DNA from: Prevotella sp.
GTDB lineage: Bacteria; Bacteroidota; Bacteroidia; Bacteroidales; Bacteroidaceae
Reading direction: 5' to 3'
Assembly (NCBI GenBank): GCA_017965475.1
Contig: JAGCPV010000097.1
Location: 1 to 48,046, forward strand
DNA: 48,046 bases
Shown here: in pieces, positions 24,815-34,542 of the stretch
Numbering within the stretch: position 1 is the stretch's first letter
Layout of the letters: each line of letters begins with the position of its first letter
Translations under genes and position numbers: made by a program
The notes under the pieces: model-generated
Database searches by the model: none
Told to the model about the DNA's origin: nothing
Seen by the model: only the letters and a program-made list of their open reading frames with translations

Positions 24815-27742
24815 TTAGAATCGTCTTGGACCTCCGAAACCACCGCCACCACCACGGGGGCCACGACCACCGAAGCCACCAAGGCCTGGGCCAGGACCAC
24901 CAGGGCCACCGCCACGGTTCTTAAAGCCTCCGAAGAGGTTCAGACGATAGATGACGTGGAGCATCGCGTAGTTCGTAATGGCGTTATACTCAGTATCGTT
25001 ACGCGACAAGGCAGTGATAGTGCGGCTGAAGGTGGACTGCTCGTGCAGGATGTCGTAGAGCTGGAGTGAAATGGTGAGGGCGTTGCCCTTGAGGAAGCTT
25101 TGCGACGCCTGGGCGTTCCAGATAAGCTCGTTGGTGTTCATCGAGTTGTCGGAATAACCGCGACGGCACTGCATCGTGAGGTTTGTGGTAAACGACGTAC
25201 CCCAGGGAGCCGTCACGCCAACCATACCTCCATAGGCAAACTGCCAGGTGTCGAGGTCGTTGTTGGGCTGTAGTTCACTGCGAGAACGGGTGTAGTTGAG
25301 TGATCCGTTGAGTTCAATCTCCAACCATTCGTTACGATAGCTACCTGCTAAGCGCTCACCGATACCGAGCGACTTGGTGACACTCCTCTCTGAGTCTTGG
25401 AGGCTGTTGACGCTTACGAAGCCGACATTGTGGGCATAGTTCAAGTTGGTGAACGTGTTGACGTTGAAGTAGGCTGCCGAGTCGATGGCGGTATTGAACA
25501 TGAAGCCGAGGTTGCCGTTCCAGTTGCCGTTGACATTCTCTGGACGCGTGATGGTACCACCAGTCTCAGAATTATAAGTGGATTTGTTGGCCACGGAGTT
25601 TCTTGTCGTCGAGAAGTTTACGAAGGTCATCACAGCACGCTGATGTTTCTGGAAATAGTCGTTGTAGAAGAGGTTGAAGTTCTGCGTGAAGGAAGGATCC
25701 AGTTCCGGATTACCTTCTGTGATGCGCAGCGGGTTGCTGTCATCCCTGATAGGAAGCAGGTCGGTCATGGAGGGCTGCTGGGTACGACCACGATAGGTAA
25801 AGCGCAGCTGACCTGTGGCAGATTTCTTCCAACGGAAATCGAGCGTAGGCGTAAAGTTAGTCACGTTTCTTGTAATGTCAAAATGCTGACCCTGATAATC
25901 ATAGAGGAAATGTGTCTTCTGCGGAAGAACTTGGAAACCTACGTTGAAGTTATAGGCTTTGCGCACGATGCGCAGCATCAACTCTCCAGTATGGTTGTAG
26001 TTCTTATACTCCGACATGCGGCTCAGGTTTAAATCCTCGTAGGTATCGAGCGGATTGACGAGTCGGCTCAGATAGGCATCCCAATTACGATATTGGGGCT
26101 CGATATCCATATAATATACGTCTGTCAGACTATAAGTCTTACGGTCACTCTTGGTGTAACTGTACTGATAGGTGTAGCTGAACTGAAGATAGACCTGACG
26201 GAAGATGGGCTCGCTGTAAGTGGCACGGATACTGTAGCTCCAGCGGTCTTCAGGTGTCACACTATAACGATTGGTGATTGTCGTGTCCATCGGATTAAAC
26301 AAAAAGATGTAATTGTTCGTCATCGACTTACTCGTGCCCTCACTCCAGTTGCCGTTCAACCGGATAGTGATGTTACGGCCGTTGTTGTTCAGACGACGGT
26401 TGAACTGCAGCATACCACCGACGTTCTTGGAGTCACTGTAGCTGATACCGTCCTGCATATTCAGGTTCTTGACAACCTTCTTGCCAATCAGCGTCTCAAT
26501 CTCTCCCAGAGGATCGGCCACATATTTGTAAGGATCCTCATTCTCAATGAAAGTGGCACTCTCACTGGAGTTCTCGCCATCCTGAGTGTTATATCTGGCA
26601 TTGGGGCGGAACATGATGTTCGTCATAGAGTCGGGCTGCCACTCCAGGCGCATCTGAGCGTTCCACTGGTTGGAACGGGAAAAGTTATGGCTCCTGCTGT
26701 TGCCGAACGATGACAAGTCGCTACTGAAGAAATTCTCCGTCGAGCTTTTTGAGAAAGCGTCGCCGTCGCTGTGGTTCCAGCGCACACTACCGTCGATCTT
26801 CAGTTTGTCCTTCTTTTCATAGTTCAGGTTAAGACCTACCATCTTATTGGCCGTCAGGCCCTGACGTCCAGCACCAAATCGGCCACCACCGCCGCCACCA
26901 CCGGGGAAGCCCATATCGTTGGTATTGTTGGCATTGGTCATGAGAAACGTCTTGAAATCGTCCTTCATTACACCTCCGAAGATACGGCCTGCATAGCGGT
27001 TCTTAGTACCTGCGGCGACGTCAGCATTCAGCATGATACCCTTGTTCATACCTTGCTTGATGCCGAAGTCCAGCACGGTTTCTTCCTCACCGTCCTCAAT
27101 ACCCGACACACGGGCCAGGTCGCTCTGCTGGTCGTAGGCCTTAATACGGTCGATGATGTTGGTAGGCAGGTTCTTCATGGCGGTCTTCGTATCGCCCGTC
27201 ATAAACTCCTTGCCATCCACGAGTATCTTCTTCACCTCCTTACCGTTAATCTTGATCGTACCGTCATCGCTCACCTCAGCACCAGGCAGACGTTTCACCA
27301 GTTCCTCAACCACCGATCCCTCGGGCGTACGGAAGGCGTTGGCATTATAGACGAAGGTGTCGGCCTTCAGCGTCACCTTGGAGGCGTGGGCCGTCACGGT
27401 AGCACCCTTCAGCATAATGGCATCAGGCTCCATCTTAATGGTGCCAGCATTATAGTCCTTACCGTCTTTGATGTTGATTTTCTTGGTGTAGGTCTTAAAA
27501 CCTACATAAGTCACTTGCAGGGTATAACTACCGTCTCGGGGAGCCTTGATGGAGAATCCGCCATTCACGTTGGTCACCGCGTTGGCAACCACCTTCTCAC
27601 CACTAAGTAGGGCTGCAGTAGCTTGAATGACGGCTTCTTGCGTATCCTGTTCCACAACCTTTCCTGTTACTGTTCGCTGGGCGAACACAGTGACCGTCAT
27701 CGCTAAGGCGGCCACAATTAATATCATTTTTCTCATGATCAT
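24815..27742 (-). CDS. Outer-membrane beta-barrel protein with carboxypeptidase-regulatory-like and plug domains
   Basis: 975 aa. The ATG at 27742 is used; an in-frame ATG at 27736 (MRKMIL) is equally plausible. A signal peptide ends at FAQ (residue 22). A CarboxypepD_reg-like domain (about 23-110, VTGKVVEQDTQEAVIQA) and a plug-like region (about 115-215, with LVKRLPGAEVSDDGTIKING and KILVDGKEF) follow, then a long OMP_b-brl-type barrel. The last 35 residues are Gly/Pro/Arg-rich, and a seven-Gly run lies near residue 290. There is no TonB box evident and no SusD partner, so it is not a standard SusC. Proteins of this type are usually of unknown transport role. It has its own terminator; no clear promoter of the usual type is visible upstream. 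Confidence 0.9.
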   Translation of the reverse strand: MIMRKMILIVAALAMTVTVFAQRTVTGKVVEQDTQEAVIQATAALLSGEKVVANAVTNVNGGFSIKAPRDGSYTLQVTYVGFKTYTKKINIKDGKDYNAGTIKMEPDAIMLKGATVTAHASKVTLKADTFVYNANAFRTPEGSVVEELVKRLPGAEVSDDGTIKINGKEVKKILVDGKEFMTGDTKTAMKNLPTNIIDRIKAYDQQSDLARVSGIEDGEEETVLDFGIKQGMNKGIMLNADVAAGTKNRYAGRIFGGVMKDDFKTFLMTNANNTNDMGFPGGGGGGGRFGAGRQGLTANKMVGLNLNYEKKDKLKIDGSVRWNHSDGDAFSKSSTENFFSSDLSSFGNSRSHNFSRSNQWNAQMRLEWQPDSMTNIMFRPNARYNTQDGENSSESATFIENEDPYKYVADPLGEIETLIGKKVVKNLNMQDGISYSDSKNVGGMLQFNRRLNNNGRNITIRLNGNWSEGTSKSMTNNYIFLFNPMDTTITNRYSVTPEDRWSYSIRATYSEPIFRQVYLQFSYTYQYSYTKSDRKTYSLTDVYYMDIEPQYRNWDAYLSRLVNPLDTYEDLNLSRMSEYKNYNHTGELMLRIVRKAYNFNVGFQVLPQKTHFLYDYQGQHFDITRNVTNFTPTLDFRWKKSATGQLRFTYRGRTQQPSMTDLLPIRDDSNPLRITEGNPELDPSFTQNFNLFYNDYFQKHQRAVMTFVNFSTTRNSVANKSTYNSETGGTITRPENVNGNWNGNLGFMFNTAIDSAAYFNVNTFTNLNYAHNVGFVSVNSLQDSERSVTKSLGIGERLAGSYRNEWLEIELNGSLNYTRSRSELQPNNDLDTWQFAYGGMVGVTAPWGTSFTTNLTMQCRRGYSDNSMNTNELIWNAQASQSFLKGNALTISLQLYDILHEQSTFSRTITALSRNDTEYNAITNYAMLHVIYRLNLFGGFKNRGGGPGGPGPGLGGFGGRGPRGGGGGFGGPRRF

Positions 27743-27817
27743 TGTTTGATTAACTGTCTCTTTGACGCATCTGGTTGGGAAAAGTTTAATAACTTCTGAA
27801 AATTTTTATAGATTCGT

Positions 27818-27848
27818 TCGTCTGTTTCAAATAATAATCGTACCTTTG
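27818..27848 (+). promoter_or_regulatory. Promoter of aroB
   Basis: TACCTTTG (27841-27848) fits the -7 consensus, with a TTCG 19 bases upstream as a weak -33 box. The aroB ATG is 37 bases downstream. Confidence 0.65.
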
Positions 27849-27885
27849 CAAACGAATTAGCTAGGCAAACCATAATCATTAAAAG

Positions 27886-28935
27886 ATGAACCGACAGAAA
27901 GTCGTTATTGCCAAGAATCTTGAACAGTCTCTCCAAGAGGCCGTTTCGAATTGTGAGCACGACCGTGTTTTCATCCTAGCCGATGAGACGACACAACGCT
28001 GTTGTTTGCCTGTCATTGAGAATCATTCCTGCGTGAAGGATGCCAAGTGCATCACCATCGGAGCAACAGACACCCATAAGACGCTCGAATCACTCACTCA
28101 TGTCTGGGAAGAACTGGGTCAGGGAGGAGCAACTCGCCACACCTTATTAATAAATATAGGTGGTGGCATGGTGACAGACCTCGGTGGATTCGCAGCCTCA
28201 ACCTTTAAGCGAGGTATCAACTATATCAACATCCCTACTACCCTGCTCTCCATGGTCGATGCCAGCGTCGGCGGAAAGACAGGAATCAACTTCAGAGGGC
28301 TGAAGAATGAGATCGGGGTGTTCAACAATGCCAATACGGTGATCATCGACACACAGTTTCTGAGAACGCTCGATGCGAAGAATATCCGTTCCGGCTATGC
28401 AGAGATGCTCAAGCACGGACTCATCTCCAACGAACAGATGTGGGCACAGTTGCTGGGCTACGATCTGGAGCAGCCCGATCTTGATGCTCTCCGCAACATG
28501 GTAGCCGATAGTGTCGCCGTTAAAGAGCGCATCGTCACGGAAGACCCAACAGAAAAAGGCATCCGTAAGGCCCTGAACCTCGGACACACCGTAGGCCATG
28601 CCTTCGAGTCATTCGCACTCCAGCGGAAACCTGTATTACATGGATATGCCGTCGCTTGGGGACTGATCTGTGAACTCTATCTGAGTTGCCTCAAAACAGG
28701 TTTCCCCACCGACAAGATGCGTCAGACCGTCAGTTTCATCAAGGAACACTATGGGAAGATGACCATCACCTGCGATGACTACCCCACCCTGCTGGAACTA
28801 ATGACCCACGATAAGAAAAACGTGGCAGGTACGATCAACTTCACGCTGCTGGGCGGCATCGGAGATATCCGCATCAATCAAAATGCCAGCAAAGAGGAGA
28901 TTTACGAAGCTCTCGACTTTTACAGAGAGGGCTGA
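27886..28935 (+). CDS. aroB: 3-dehydroquinate synthase
   Basis: 349 aa. AroB turns DAHP into 3-dehydroquinate, the second step of the shikimate pathway, using NAD+ and a divalent metal. Motifs: NIGGGMVTDLGGFAASTF (NAD site), INIPTTLLSMVDASVGGKTG, GYAEMLKHGLI (metal Glu) and LNLGHTVGHAFE (metal His). It is a monocistronic unit between its own promoter and terminator. Shikimate leads to chorismate, the substrate of the menaquinone genes that follow on the other strand. Confidence 0.97.
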   Translation: MNRQKVVIAKNLEQSLQEAVSNCEHDRVFILADETTQRCCLPVIENHSCVKDAKCITIGATDTHKTLESLTHVWEELGQGGATRHTLLINIGGGMVTDLGGFAASTFKRGINYINIPTTLLSMVDASVGGKTGINFRGLKNEIGVFNNANTVIIDTQFLRTLDAKNIRSGYAEMLKHGLISNEQMWAQLLGYDLEQPDLDALRNMVADSVAVKERIVTEDPTEKGIRKALNLGHTVGHAFESFALQRKPVLHGYAVAWGLICELYLSCLKTGFPTDKMRQTVSFIKEHYGKMTITCDDYPTLLELMTHDKKNVAGTINFTLLGGIGDIRINQNASKEEIYEALDFYREG

Positions 28936-28992
28936 CTATATAAAGAGTAACCAATCAACTTAATAGACCTAATCATATTACTAACTAATCGC

Positions 28993-29031
28993 AGATAGGG
29001 CCGCTCGTGAGAGTAGCCCTATCTCTTTTTT
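28993..29031 (+). terminator. Terminator of aroB
   Basis: AGATAGGGC (28993-29001) pairs with GCCCTATCT (29016-29024), with a further CTC/GAG pairing in the loop, followed by CTTTTTT. The T run overlaps the last codon of the convergent menE gene. Confidence 0.88.
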
Positions 29032-30007
29032 ACTTTTTAGCTAGTTGCTCTGCTTCCTGACGGGCTGGCTTGCCTGTCTCCGTAAGGGGAATCTGGGCAA
29101 CATGAAGGTAATGGCGGGGTTGATGGTATTTGGGAAGCGTACGTTCACAAGTCTCACGGGCCTCTTCTATAGAACCTTCCGTCAGCAGAACGACAACCTC
29201 ACCAAATTTATTATCTTTTCTCTTACTTATTAAATAAGGTACGCGCAAGTAAGGACGCAACTGCCGCTCTACTTCCTCTGCCTGGATCTTGATACCACCA
29301 GAACAGATGACATTATCCTTCCGTCCCAAGATCCGGAAGGCGACATGTTTCAGCTCAGCAATATCATTGGTTTCCAAACGCTCTACGCAGACCTCTGGTG
29401 CATCAATGACGAGGCAACCCTCATCATTCAGGCTTACTTGTACGGTTGGGAAGGGTGTGTACCATTCTGATGCCTCAGGACCAGAAAGCCGTCTGAGGGC
29501 AATATGTGAGAGCGTTTCCGTCATGCCATAAGTACTCCACACAGCATGGGGAAATTCCTTCAACTCATCAGCCATCGCCTCATCGATAGCACCACCACCA
29601 ATAATCAAGTGACGAATCTTCCTCAGTCGTTCCCGCTCTTCGGGCACTTGAAGGGAGTTATACACCTGCATCGGCACCATTGCCGCAAAATCGATTTCAG
29701 TCCCGGGACTGGCACCAGATAAACCCAGCGGATGCCCACTCGGCACTACGGGAACTAGTCTCAATCCTCGTTCCAGCGCCCTCACAACCATCATCTTCCC
29801 CGCGATATAGTCGAGCGACATGCAAAGCAAAGCTGTATCCCCCTGACGAAGCCCAAGGAAATCATTAGTACGACGAGCCGAGGCCAGCATCCGACGTTTC
29901 TCTACCAACATCGGTTTGGGAGCCCCCGTCGAACCACTCGTCTGCACGTGGACGTAAGGCGAAGCGTTATTCCACTCTTCCAGGAATTCTTCTATCGACA
30001 TCTCCAA
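29030..30007 (-). CDS. menE: o-Succinylbenzoate-CoA ligase (short form)
   Basis: 325 aa, shorter than the usual 450-500 of MenE but in keeping with compact Bacteroidota forms. AMP-binding motifs: QTSGSTGAPKPMLV (P-loop like), STYGMTETLSH and GRKDNVICSGGIKIQAEE, with the catalytic Lys near the end in ETGKPARQE. It activates o-succinylbenzoate with CoA for MenB. The start overlaps menC by 16 bases. Its stop lies inside the aroB terminator region. Confidence 0.92.
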   Translation of the reverse strand: MEMSIEEFLEEWNNASPYVHVQTSGSTGAPKPMLVEKRRMLASARRTNDFLGLRQGDTALLCMSLDYIAGKMMVVRALERGLRLVPVVPSGHPLGLSGASPGTEIDFAAMVPMQVYNSLQVPEERERLRKIRHLIIGGGAIDEAMADELKEFPHAVWSTYGMTETLSHIALRRLSGPEASEWYTPFPTVQVSLNDEGCLVIDAPEVCVERLETNDIAELKHVAFRILGRKDNVICSGGIKIQAEEVERQLRPYLRVPYLISKRKDNKFGEVVVLLTEGSIEEARETCERTLPKYHQPRHYLHVAQIPLTETGKPARQEAEQLAKK

Positions 30008-31002
30008 AGTTTGTCACCACGGATCTCAAGTGGCATCTCGATATTATCAATGAAGAGCTGCCCCGTACCAAGTCCCTGAGGCATACGGATATCGTCGCCA
30101 TAAATCTCCGAAGCAAACTGGGCGATGGCATTCAGACCGATATTACTCTCCAAGGCCGAGGTAATCCACGAGCCGATACCCTGTTCCTTCGCTATCTGGA
30201 TCCACTCCCGACACCCCTTCATGCCCCCATGCAACGAAGGCTTCAGGATAATGTATCGGGGCTTGATAATGTTCAACATATGCGCCTTCATCTCAGGGTC
30301 ATTTACACCTATCAATTCCTCATCAAGCGCAATGGGCAAAGGCGACTCACGACAGAGTTCCGCCATATAAGTCCATTGTCCCTGACGGATAGGTTGTTCG
30401 ATGGAATGAATCGCATATTGAGAAAGCAGTTCCAACTTATAGAGTGCCTCCTCGAAAGAAAAGGCCCCGTTGGCGTCCAGCCTCAACTCCACCTCATGGA
30501 ACGAGAACCTTTCTCGGATGCGCTTCACTAGAGCCAGTTCCTGTTCGAAATCGATGGCCCCGATCTTCAGTTTCACACAACGGAAGCCCTTTTTCAGTTT
30601 CTCCTCCATGCGCTTCAACATCTCCTCGTAGTTTCCCATCCACACGAGACCGTTGATGGGAATACCCACCTCCCCACGCGAAAAGGCGGTATCAAACAGC
30701 CGATCACCCCGCTGCAGATTCAGCAGTGCCGTCTCTATGCCAAAGAGCATAGAAGGGAAGTCACGGATTGCTGGATCGAAGATATCAGCATTTACGCCAG
30801 TTCTGAGGAAGCCATCAAGAACCTCGGCATAATCGGGGCGAGCGTCACAACTCAAGTCGGGCAATGGGGCACATTCCCCCACGCCATGACGATCACCGTC
30901 GTAAAGATGAACGAGCCAGATCTTCCGCGTGGTATAGACCCCACGCGACGTCCCTGCCGGTTGTTTAAAGTGCAGCGTCCGCTCTTCAATCTCGTAGATC
31001 AT
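29992..31002 (-). CDS. menC: o-Succinylbenzoate synthase
   Basis: 336 aa, enolase superfamily. Catalytic and metal residues are visible in order: CVKLKIGA (Lys), [10 protein letters not shown] (Asp), SIEQPI (Glu), ALDEELIG (Asp/Glu) and [10 protein letters not shown] (Lys). It dehydrates SHCHC to o-succinylbenzoate. It overlaps menB by four bases and menE by 16 bases. Confidence 0.94.
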   Translation of the reverse strand: MIYEIEERTLHFKQPAGTSRGVYTTRKIWLVHLYDGDRHGVGECAPLPDLSCDARPDYAEVLDGFLRTGVNADIFDPAIRDFPSMLFGIETALLNLQRGDRLFDTAFSRGEVGIPINGLVWMGNYEEMLKRMEEKLKKGFRCVKLKIGAIDFEQELALVKRIRERFSFHEVELRLDANGAFSFEEALYKLELLSQYAIHSIEQPIRQGQWTYMAELCRESPLPIALDEELIGVNDPEMKAHMLNIIKPRYIILKPSLHGGMKGCREWIQIAKEQGIGSWITSALESNIGLNAIAQFASEIYGDDIRMPQGLGTGQLFIDNIEMPLEIRGDKLWRCR

Positions 31003-31856
31003 GGTAGCTTGGGGTATTTCTTGAAGTCTGGTTTGCGTTTCTCGAGGAAAGCCTTACCACCCTCCTGAGCCTCATCGAGGAAGTAATAGAGCATGGTACA
31101 ATCACCCGCAAGTTCCTGAATACCAGCCTGTCCATCAAGTTCTGCATTCAGTCCTGCCTTGATCATGCGCAGGGCCAATGGTGAGCGTTCCATCATGATT
31201 TCCGCCCACTCCACACACTCATCCTCGAGCCGCTCGATAGGCACCACCTTGTTCACCATACCCATCTCCTCAGCCTCCTTCGCCGTATATTGGCGGCAGA
31301 GGAACCAGATCTCACGCGCTTTCTTCTGGCCGACAATACGAGCCAGATACGACGAACCGAAGCCCGCATCAAACGATCCCACCTTGGGACCTGTCTGTCC
31401 GAAGATGGCATTCTCAGAGGCGATGGTCAGGTCACAGACGAGATGCAGCACATGTCCCCCACCAATCGCATAGCCATTCACCATCGCAATGACAGGCTTC
31501 GGCAGACGACGGATCTGCATCTGTACATCGAGCACACTCAAACGGGGCACACCCTCCTCATCCACATAACCGCCACGCCCTTTTACATGCATATCGCCAC
31601 CTGAACAGAACGCGTGCTTCACATCAGCCAGCATCTTACCCTCAGGCACGGGCGACATAGCACCCGTCAACAGCACCACATTGATATCCTGCATCTCGCG
31701 GCACAGGGCGAAAGCCTGACCCAATTCATAGGTCGTCTTCGGCGTGAAGGCGTTACGATACTGCGGACGGTTGATGGTAATCTTGGCGATGCCGTTGTAC
31801 TCCTCGAAGAGAATCTCCTCGAACTCACGGATTGTTTTCCAGTTTCTCTTTTCCAT
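30999..31856 (-). CDS. menB: 1,4-Dihydroxy-2-naphthoyl-CoA synthase
   Basis: 285 aa, crotonase superfamily. Family motifs: [36 protein letters not shown] (oxyanion hole) and [20 protein letters not shown] (active-site loop typical of MenB), with VNKVVP downstream. It closes the second ring to give DHNA-CoA. It heads the menB-menC-menE run and has its own promoter, while menF and menD lie 2.8 kb upstream. Confidence 0.97.
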   Translation of the reverse strand: MEKRNWKTIREFEEILFEEYNGIAKITINRPQYRNAFTPKTTYELGQAFALCREMQDINVVLLTGAMSPVPEGKMLADVKHAFCSGGDMHVKGRGGYVDEEGVPRLSVLDVQMQIRRLPKPVIAMVNGYAIGGGHVLHLVCDLTIASENAIFGQTGPKVGSFDAGFGSSYLARIVGQKKAREIWFLCRQYTAKEAEEMGMVNKVVPIERLEDECVEWAEIMMERSPLALRMIKAGLNAELDGQAGIQELAGDCTMLYYFLDEAQEGGKAFLEKRKPDFKKYPKLP

Positions 31857-31876
31857 TGTCTATCGCGATTTTTCCG

Positions 31877-31908
31877 CAAAGATACGATTATGCGAGCAAA
31901 AAACCAAA
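31877..31908 (-). promoter_or_regulatory. Promoter of menB-menC-menE
   Basis: On the minus strand TTTG (31908-31905), 20 bases, TATCTTTG (31884-31877): full match to the Bacteroidetes consensus. The menB ATG is about 20 bases downstream. Confidence 0.8.
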
Positions 31909-31926
31909 TATATCGACAAAAAGTTG

Positions 31927-31934
31927 TATCTTTG
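31927..31934 (+). promoter_or_regulatory. -7 box of probable DKNYY-lipoprotein promoter
   Basis: TATCTTTG fits the -7 consensus and lies 22 bases before the ATG at 31957. No TTTG at the right distance is seen, since that stretch is occupied by the divergent menB promoter. Confidence 0.55.
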
Positions 31935-31956
31935 CAGCAACTTATAATAACAGAGT

Positions 31957-32667
31957 ATGATCAGAAGAACGAAGACCCACATGAGTCTGTTATTCATTGT
32001 CCTGATGCTGACGGCATGTAATACGGACGGTAAATACGAGGTTAAGAACGGGAAGGTCTATTTCACCTACTGGACTTTCAGCTTCGGCACTCTGGAACAC
32101 GAGTTGCCTGAAGTCGATGCGGCCTCATTTAAGAGCGTCGAGGACTGGCTGGGTCGCGATGACCACCACGTATGGTACAAGAACCTGTTGGTCGAAGGTG
32201 CTGACCCCGCCACAGTGAAGGCCGAGGAATACCCATTGTTCCACGACGGCCATGACTATTATTACGAAGGCAAGGCCGTCGGCGTGGCTGACATGAAGAG
32301 CTTCCGTGTGGTGAAGTGCGACAGTTACGAACTCTGGGCGACGGACAACCATTATGTCTATTTCAAGACCCAGCGCATCGAGGATTCCGACCCAGTGACG
32401 CTGGAGGTCATCGATCTCTTCGAGGCCAAGGACAAACGCCACGTCTATTACTTTGGACATATCCTTGAGGGTGCCGATCCAGCAACCTACGAGGCGATCC
32501 CGAAGAGCAACTACTCCAAGGATCGCAATCATGTGTGGTACTGTGGGGATCTCGTCGAGGGTGCAGACCCCGCGAGCTTCGAGACCCTCTCCTCGGATGA
32601 GCTTGACGCACCCGATGCCCGCGATAAGAACAGGAACTACAACAACGGCTCTCCTTTTTCCAGATAA
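31957..32667 (+). CDS. DKNYY-family repeat lipoprotein
   Basis: 236 aa. A signal peptide ends in a lipobox (LMLTAC, Cys at about residue 21), so the product should be a membrane-anchored lipoprotein. The body is at least four repeats of about 40 residues built on D-x-x-x-V-[WY]-[YF], then [LI]-x-x-[GS]-[AS]-D-P, as in HHVWYKNLLVEGADPAT, HYVYFKTQRIEDSDPVT, RHVYYFGHILEGADPAT and NHVWYCGDLVEGADPAS. DKNYY proteins are surface or periplasmic beta-repeat proteins of unknown function. It is opposite in strand to the surrounding men genes. The stop codon is inside the terminator hairpin. Confidence 0.85.
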   Translation: MIRRTKTHMSLLFIVLMLTACNTDGKYEVKNGKVYFTYWTFSFGTLEHELPEVDAASFKSVEDWLGRDDHHVWYKNLLVEGADPATVKAEEYPLFHDGHDYYYEGKAVGVADMKSFRVVKCDSYELWATDNHYVYFKTQRIEDSDPVTLEVIDLFEAKDKRHVYYFGHILEGADPATYEAIPKSNYSKDRNHVWYCGDLVEGADPASFETLSSDELDAPDARDKNRNYNNGSPFSR

Positions 32668-32705
32668 GGAGTCCTTTAGTAAAAATAAGGACTCCTTATT
32701 TTTTG
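32664..32705 (+). terminator. Terminator of the DKNYY gene, containing its stop codon
   Basis: ATAAGGAGTCCTT (32664-32676) pairs with AAGGACTCCTTAT (32687-32699), 13 bp, followed by a run of T. The TAA stop (32665-32667) is within the left arm. Confidence 0.9.
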
Positions 32706-32760
32706 TCCCAAGCCTTGGGATAAAAGAAAAACTTCCCACGTCGGGAAGCTTTCTTTTGAT
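32706..32760 (-). terminator. Terminator for the minus-strand lipoprotein gene
   Basis: On the minus strand CTTCCC (32748-32743) pairs with GGGAAG (32737-32732) around a five-base loop, followed by TTTTTCTTTT. The flanking A- and T-rich runs extend the symmetry. A second palindrome, TCCCAAGCCTTGGGA (32706-32720), lies just beyond it. Confidence 0.75.
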
Positions 32761-32771
32761 AGGGTTGCTAA

Positions 32772-34413
32772 TTACTTCTTAAAGTTGTAAGGATTGATCA
32801 GTTTCATGATGTTATCAAGACTGCCGTTCGAGGTGTCGCCCTCCTCGTGGGGAAAGTTGTAGTGGAAGATATTGATCTTATCTCCGAAGCTGACTTCCGT
32901 CTCCCAGTCGGCAAGTTCCCATTTCCATATCTTCAGCTTGGCGCCAATCTCACCAGTCACTCCGAAATCTACTGAGGATTTGAATTTGAAGAGGACATCC
33001 GGATCCTGGCTCATTTCCATCTCTGCGTCGGCAGTAAACTTTGGACCGATGGCGATCTTCGGACCAGCCAGTTTCTCTACGATGACGTCGCATCCGAGCA
33101 TGAGACCTACACCTGCGTGGGCTTTGAAGTAACCTGTCGGGGGAATCATGGTGAGCTTATTGGCATCGGTGTCGTAGCCCTTGATGAGGTGCCATTTGTC
33201 AGTGTATTCTGCACCGAACTGGAAATGGCTTGCGTAGTGGTACTTGATGCCCGTGTAACCAGAGCCTTCTACCTCAGCTTCAAACTTCAGGAAAATATAG
33301 GGCTCGATGTCGATAGTGACGGGGATGGGGCCAACCTGGAACTGCAGCCTGAATGTGGGGAATGTATGAAGTCTCAGGCGCTGCTTGTCATCGGGGATAC
33401 CGAACTTCTTGCTGAATCCGAAGGTCACCTGTGGGGCGAAATCAAAGGTACCTGCTACGCTGGTCTCAAAGCGGTTGAACTTGGGAAGGCTTACCAGTGA
33501 GCCACTTGCGTCGAGGATGAAGTTGCAGTTGAGTCCGAAATCAATGGGGGCAGTTGACGGTGACATTGAACGTATCCTTCTTCTCACCCTTCTTGCCGGC
33601 ACCGAACTCGATCGTCTTCTTGAACGAGGTATTGGCATTGACGAGGGTTTTGTTACGATGGTACTCACGGATGTTGTACGTCGTCTTATCCTTAGTCCAG
33701 TCATATATTTTCTTAGCCGTATCAACCACATCATCGATAAATTCTCCGATCTCGTCAAAGGGCCAGCAGCGAGAGCCAGACATACGGGCCATCATGATAT
33801 CCTCTGTAGAGAAGGTGCCGAAGGCGGTGATACCACTACGGGTAGGATCCTGGTCACCGTCGGCAGCAGGCATAATAGTGAGTGCTACGGGGTGGAGGAC
33901 ATTATTATCGTCGATATACTTGGCAGCATACTCGGGGACATTGCTGGCGGCGGCACGACTGCGGACAGATTCCGGATCCATGTTGACGTAGAGCTCGGTG
34001 CTCAGACGCACATCCTTGCCGCAGAGCAGCTCTGCCAGTGAGCAGGGGGCGACGTTGATGATGTAGCGGTCGCCTACGAGCTTCTCCTTAGTGGCCTTGC
34101 ACATGAAGGAACTAACTTCCATGCACTGCCAGATTCCCATGGGGTGACCTACGAACGACTTGACGCCCAACTTGTCGGCGTATGCCTTGCTCACGCTGAT
34201 CTGTGTTGTGTCGGCATCGAGGATCTTCACGTCGTCGGAAGTAATAAACTCTTGGAAGGAGAGACCGATGGGCTCCAGGGTGGGACCGTTGTACTCACTC
34301 TCCATCTCGGGGGTGATACCATTGTTCATAAACTCATCATCTTCACTGCATGCGGTGAAACTGAATGCGAAAACACTTGCGGTAAGAGTGCTCATGAGCA
34401 CCTGCTTTACCAA
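32772..34413 (-). pseudogene. Secreted lipoprotein of unknown function, interrupted by a frameshift
   Basis: Two minus-strand frames overlap: 33541-34413 (290 aa, with lipobox FSFTACSEDDE) and a second frame running to 32772. Reading across a run of five C on the minus strand (33550-33546) with one C fewer joins ...FNVTVNC to PIDFGLNCNF and gives one protein of about 546 aa. A run of five A near the start may hide a second slip. The ATG at 34430 opens MTTK but reaches a stop unless one A is added, after which it reads MTTKKNLVKQ into the frame; otherwise the start is the TTG at 34413. The C-terminal half is beta-rich with many aromatic strands and no family I recognise. It has its own promoter and terminator. 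It may be a pseudogene, a phase-variable gene or a homopolymer sequencing error. Confidence 0.65.
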
Positions 34414-34542
34414 ATTCTTTTTGTTGTCATAACTTTTTAAATTTTTAATTGTTAATACTTTTATTTTTTAGAATGATTTTTCTCCTTGCGTCGCCAGTCG
34501 ATTTTTGGAGTTTATTGAGTCCGTTTCAACTGATTGACGATG

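Noticed and set aside
24860..24920. CRISPR-like or tandem repeat array in the GC-rich stretch
   Set aside because: It is the coding sequence of the Gly/Pro/Arg tail; units are irregular and without spacers.
26093..27610. Open frames of 206 and 279 codons antisense to the outer-membrane barrel gene
   Set aside because: No promoter, start context or recognisable domain; the barrel gene on the other strand is well supported.
27743..27800. An ECF-sigma (AACC...CGTC) promoter upstream of the outer-membrane barrel gene
   Set aside because: AACC and CGTC are present but only five bases apart, far too close for a -35/-10 pair.
29016..29040. Terminator for menE on the minus strand at the aroB hairpin
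   Set aside because: On the minus strand the hairpin is followed by GCGATTAG rather than a T run, so it serves aroB only as far as can be seen.
33546..33550. Programmed ribosomal frameshift in the lipoprotein gene
   Set aside because: There is a C run but no A/T-rich slippery heptamer and no obvious downstream pseudoknot; mutation, phase variation or sequencing error is simpler.
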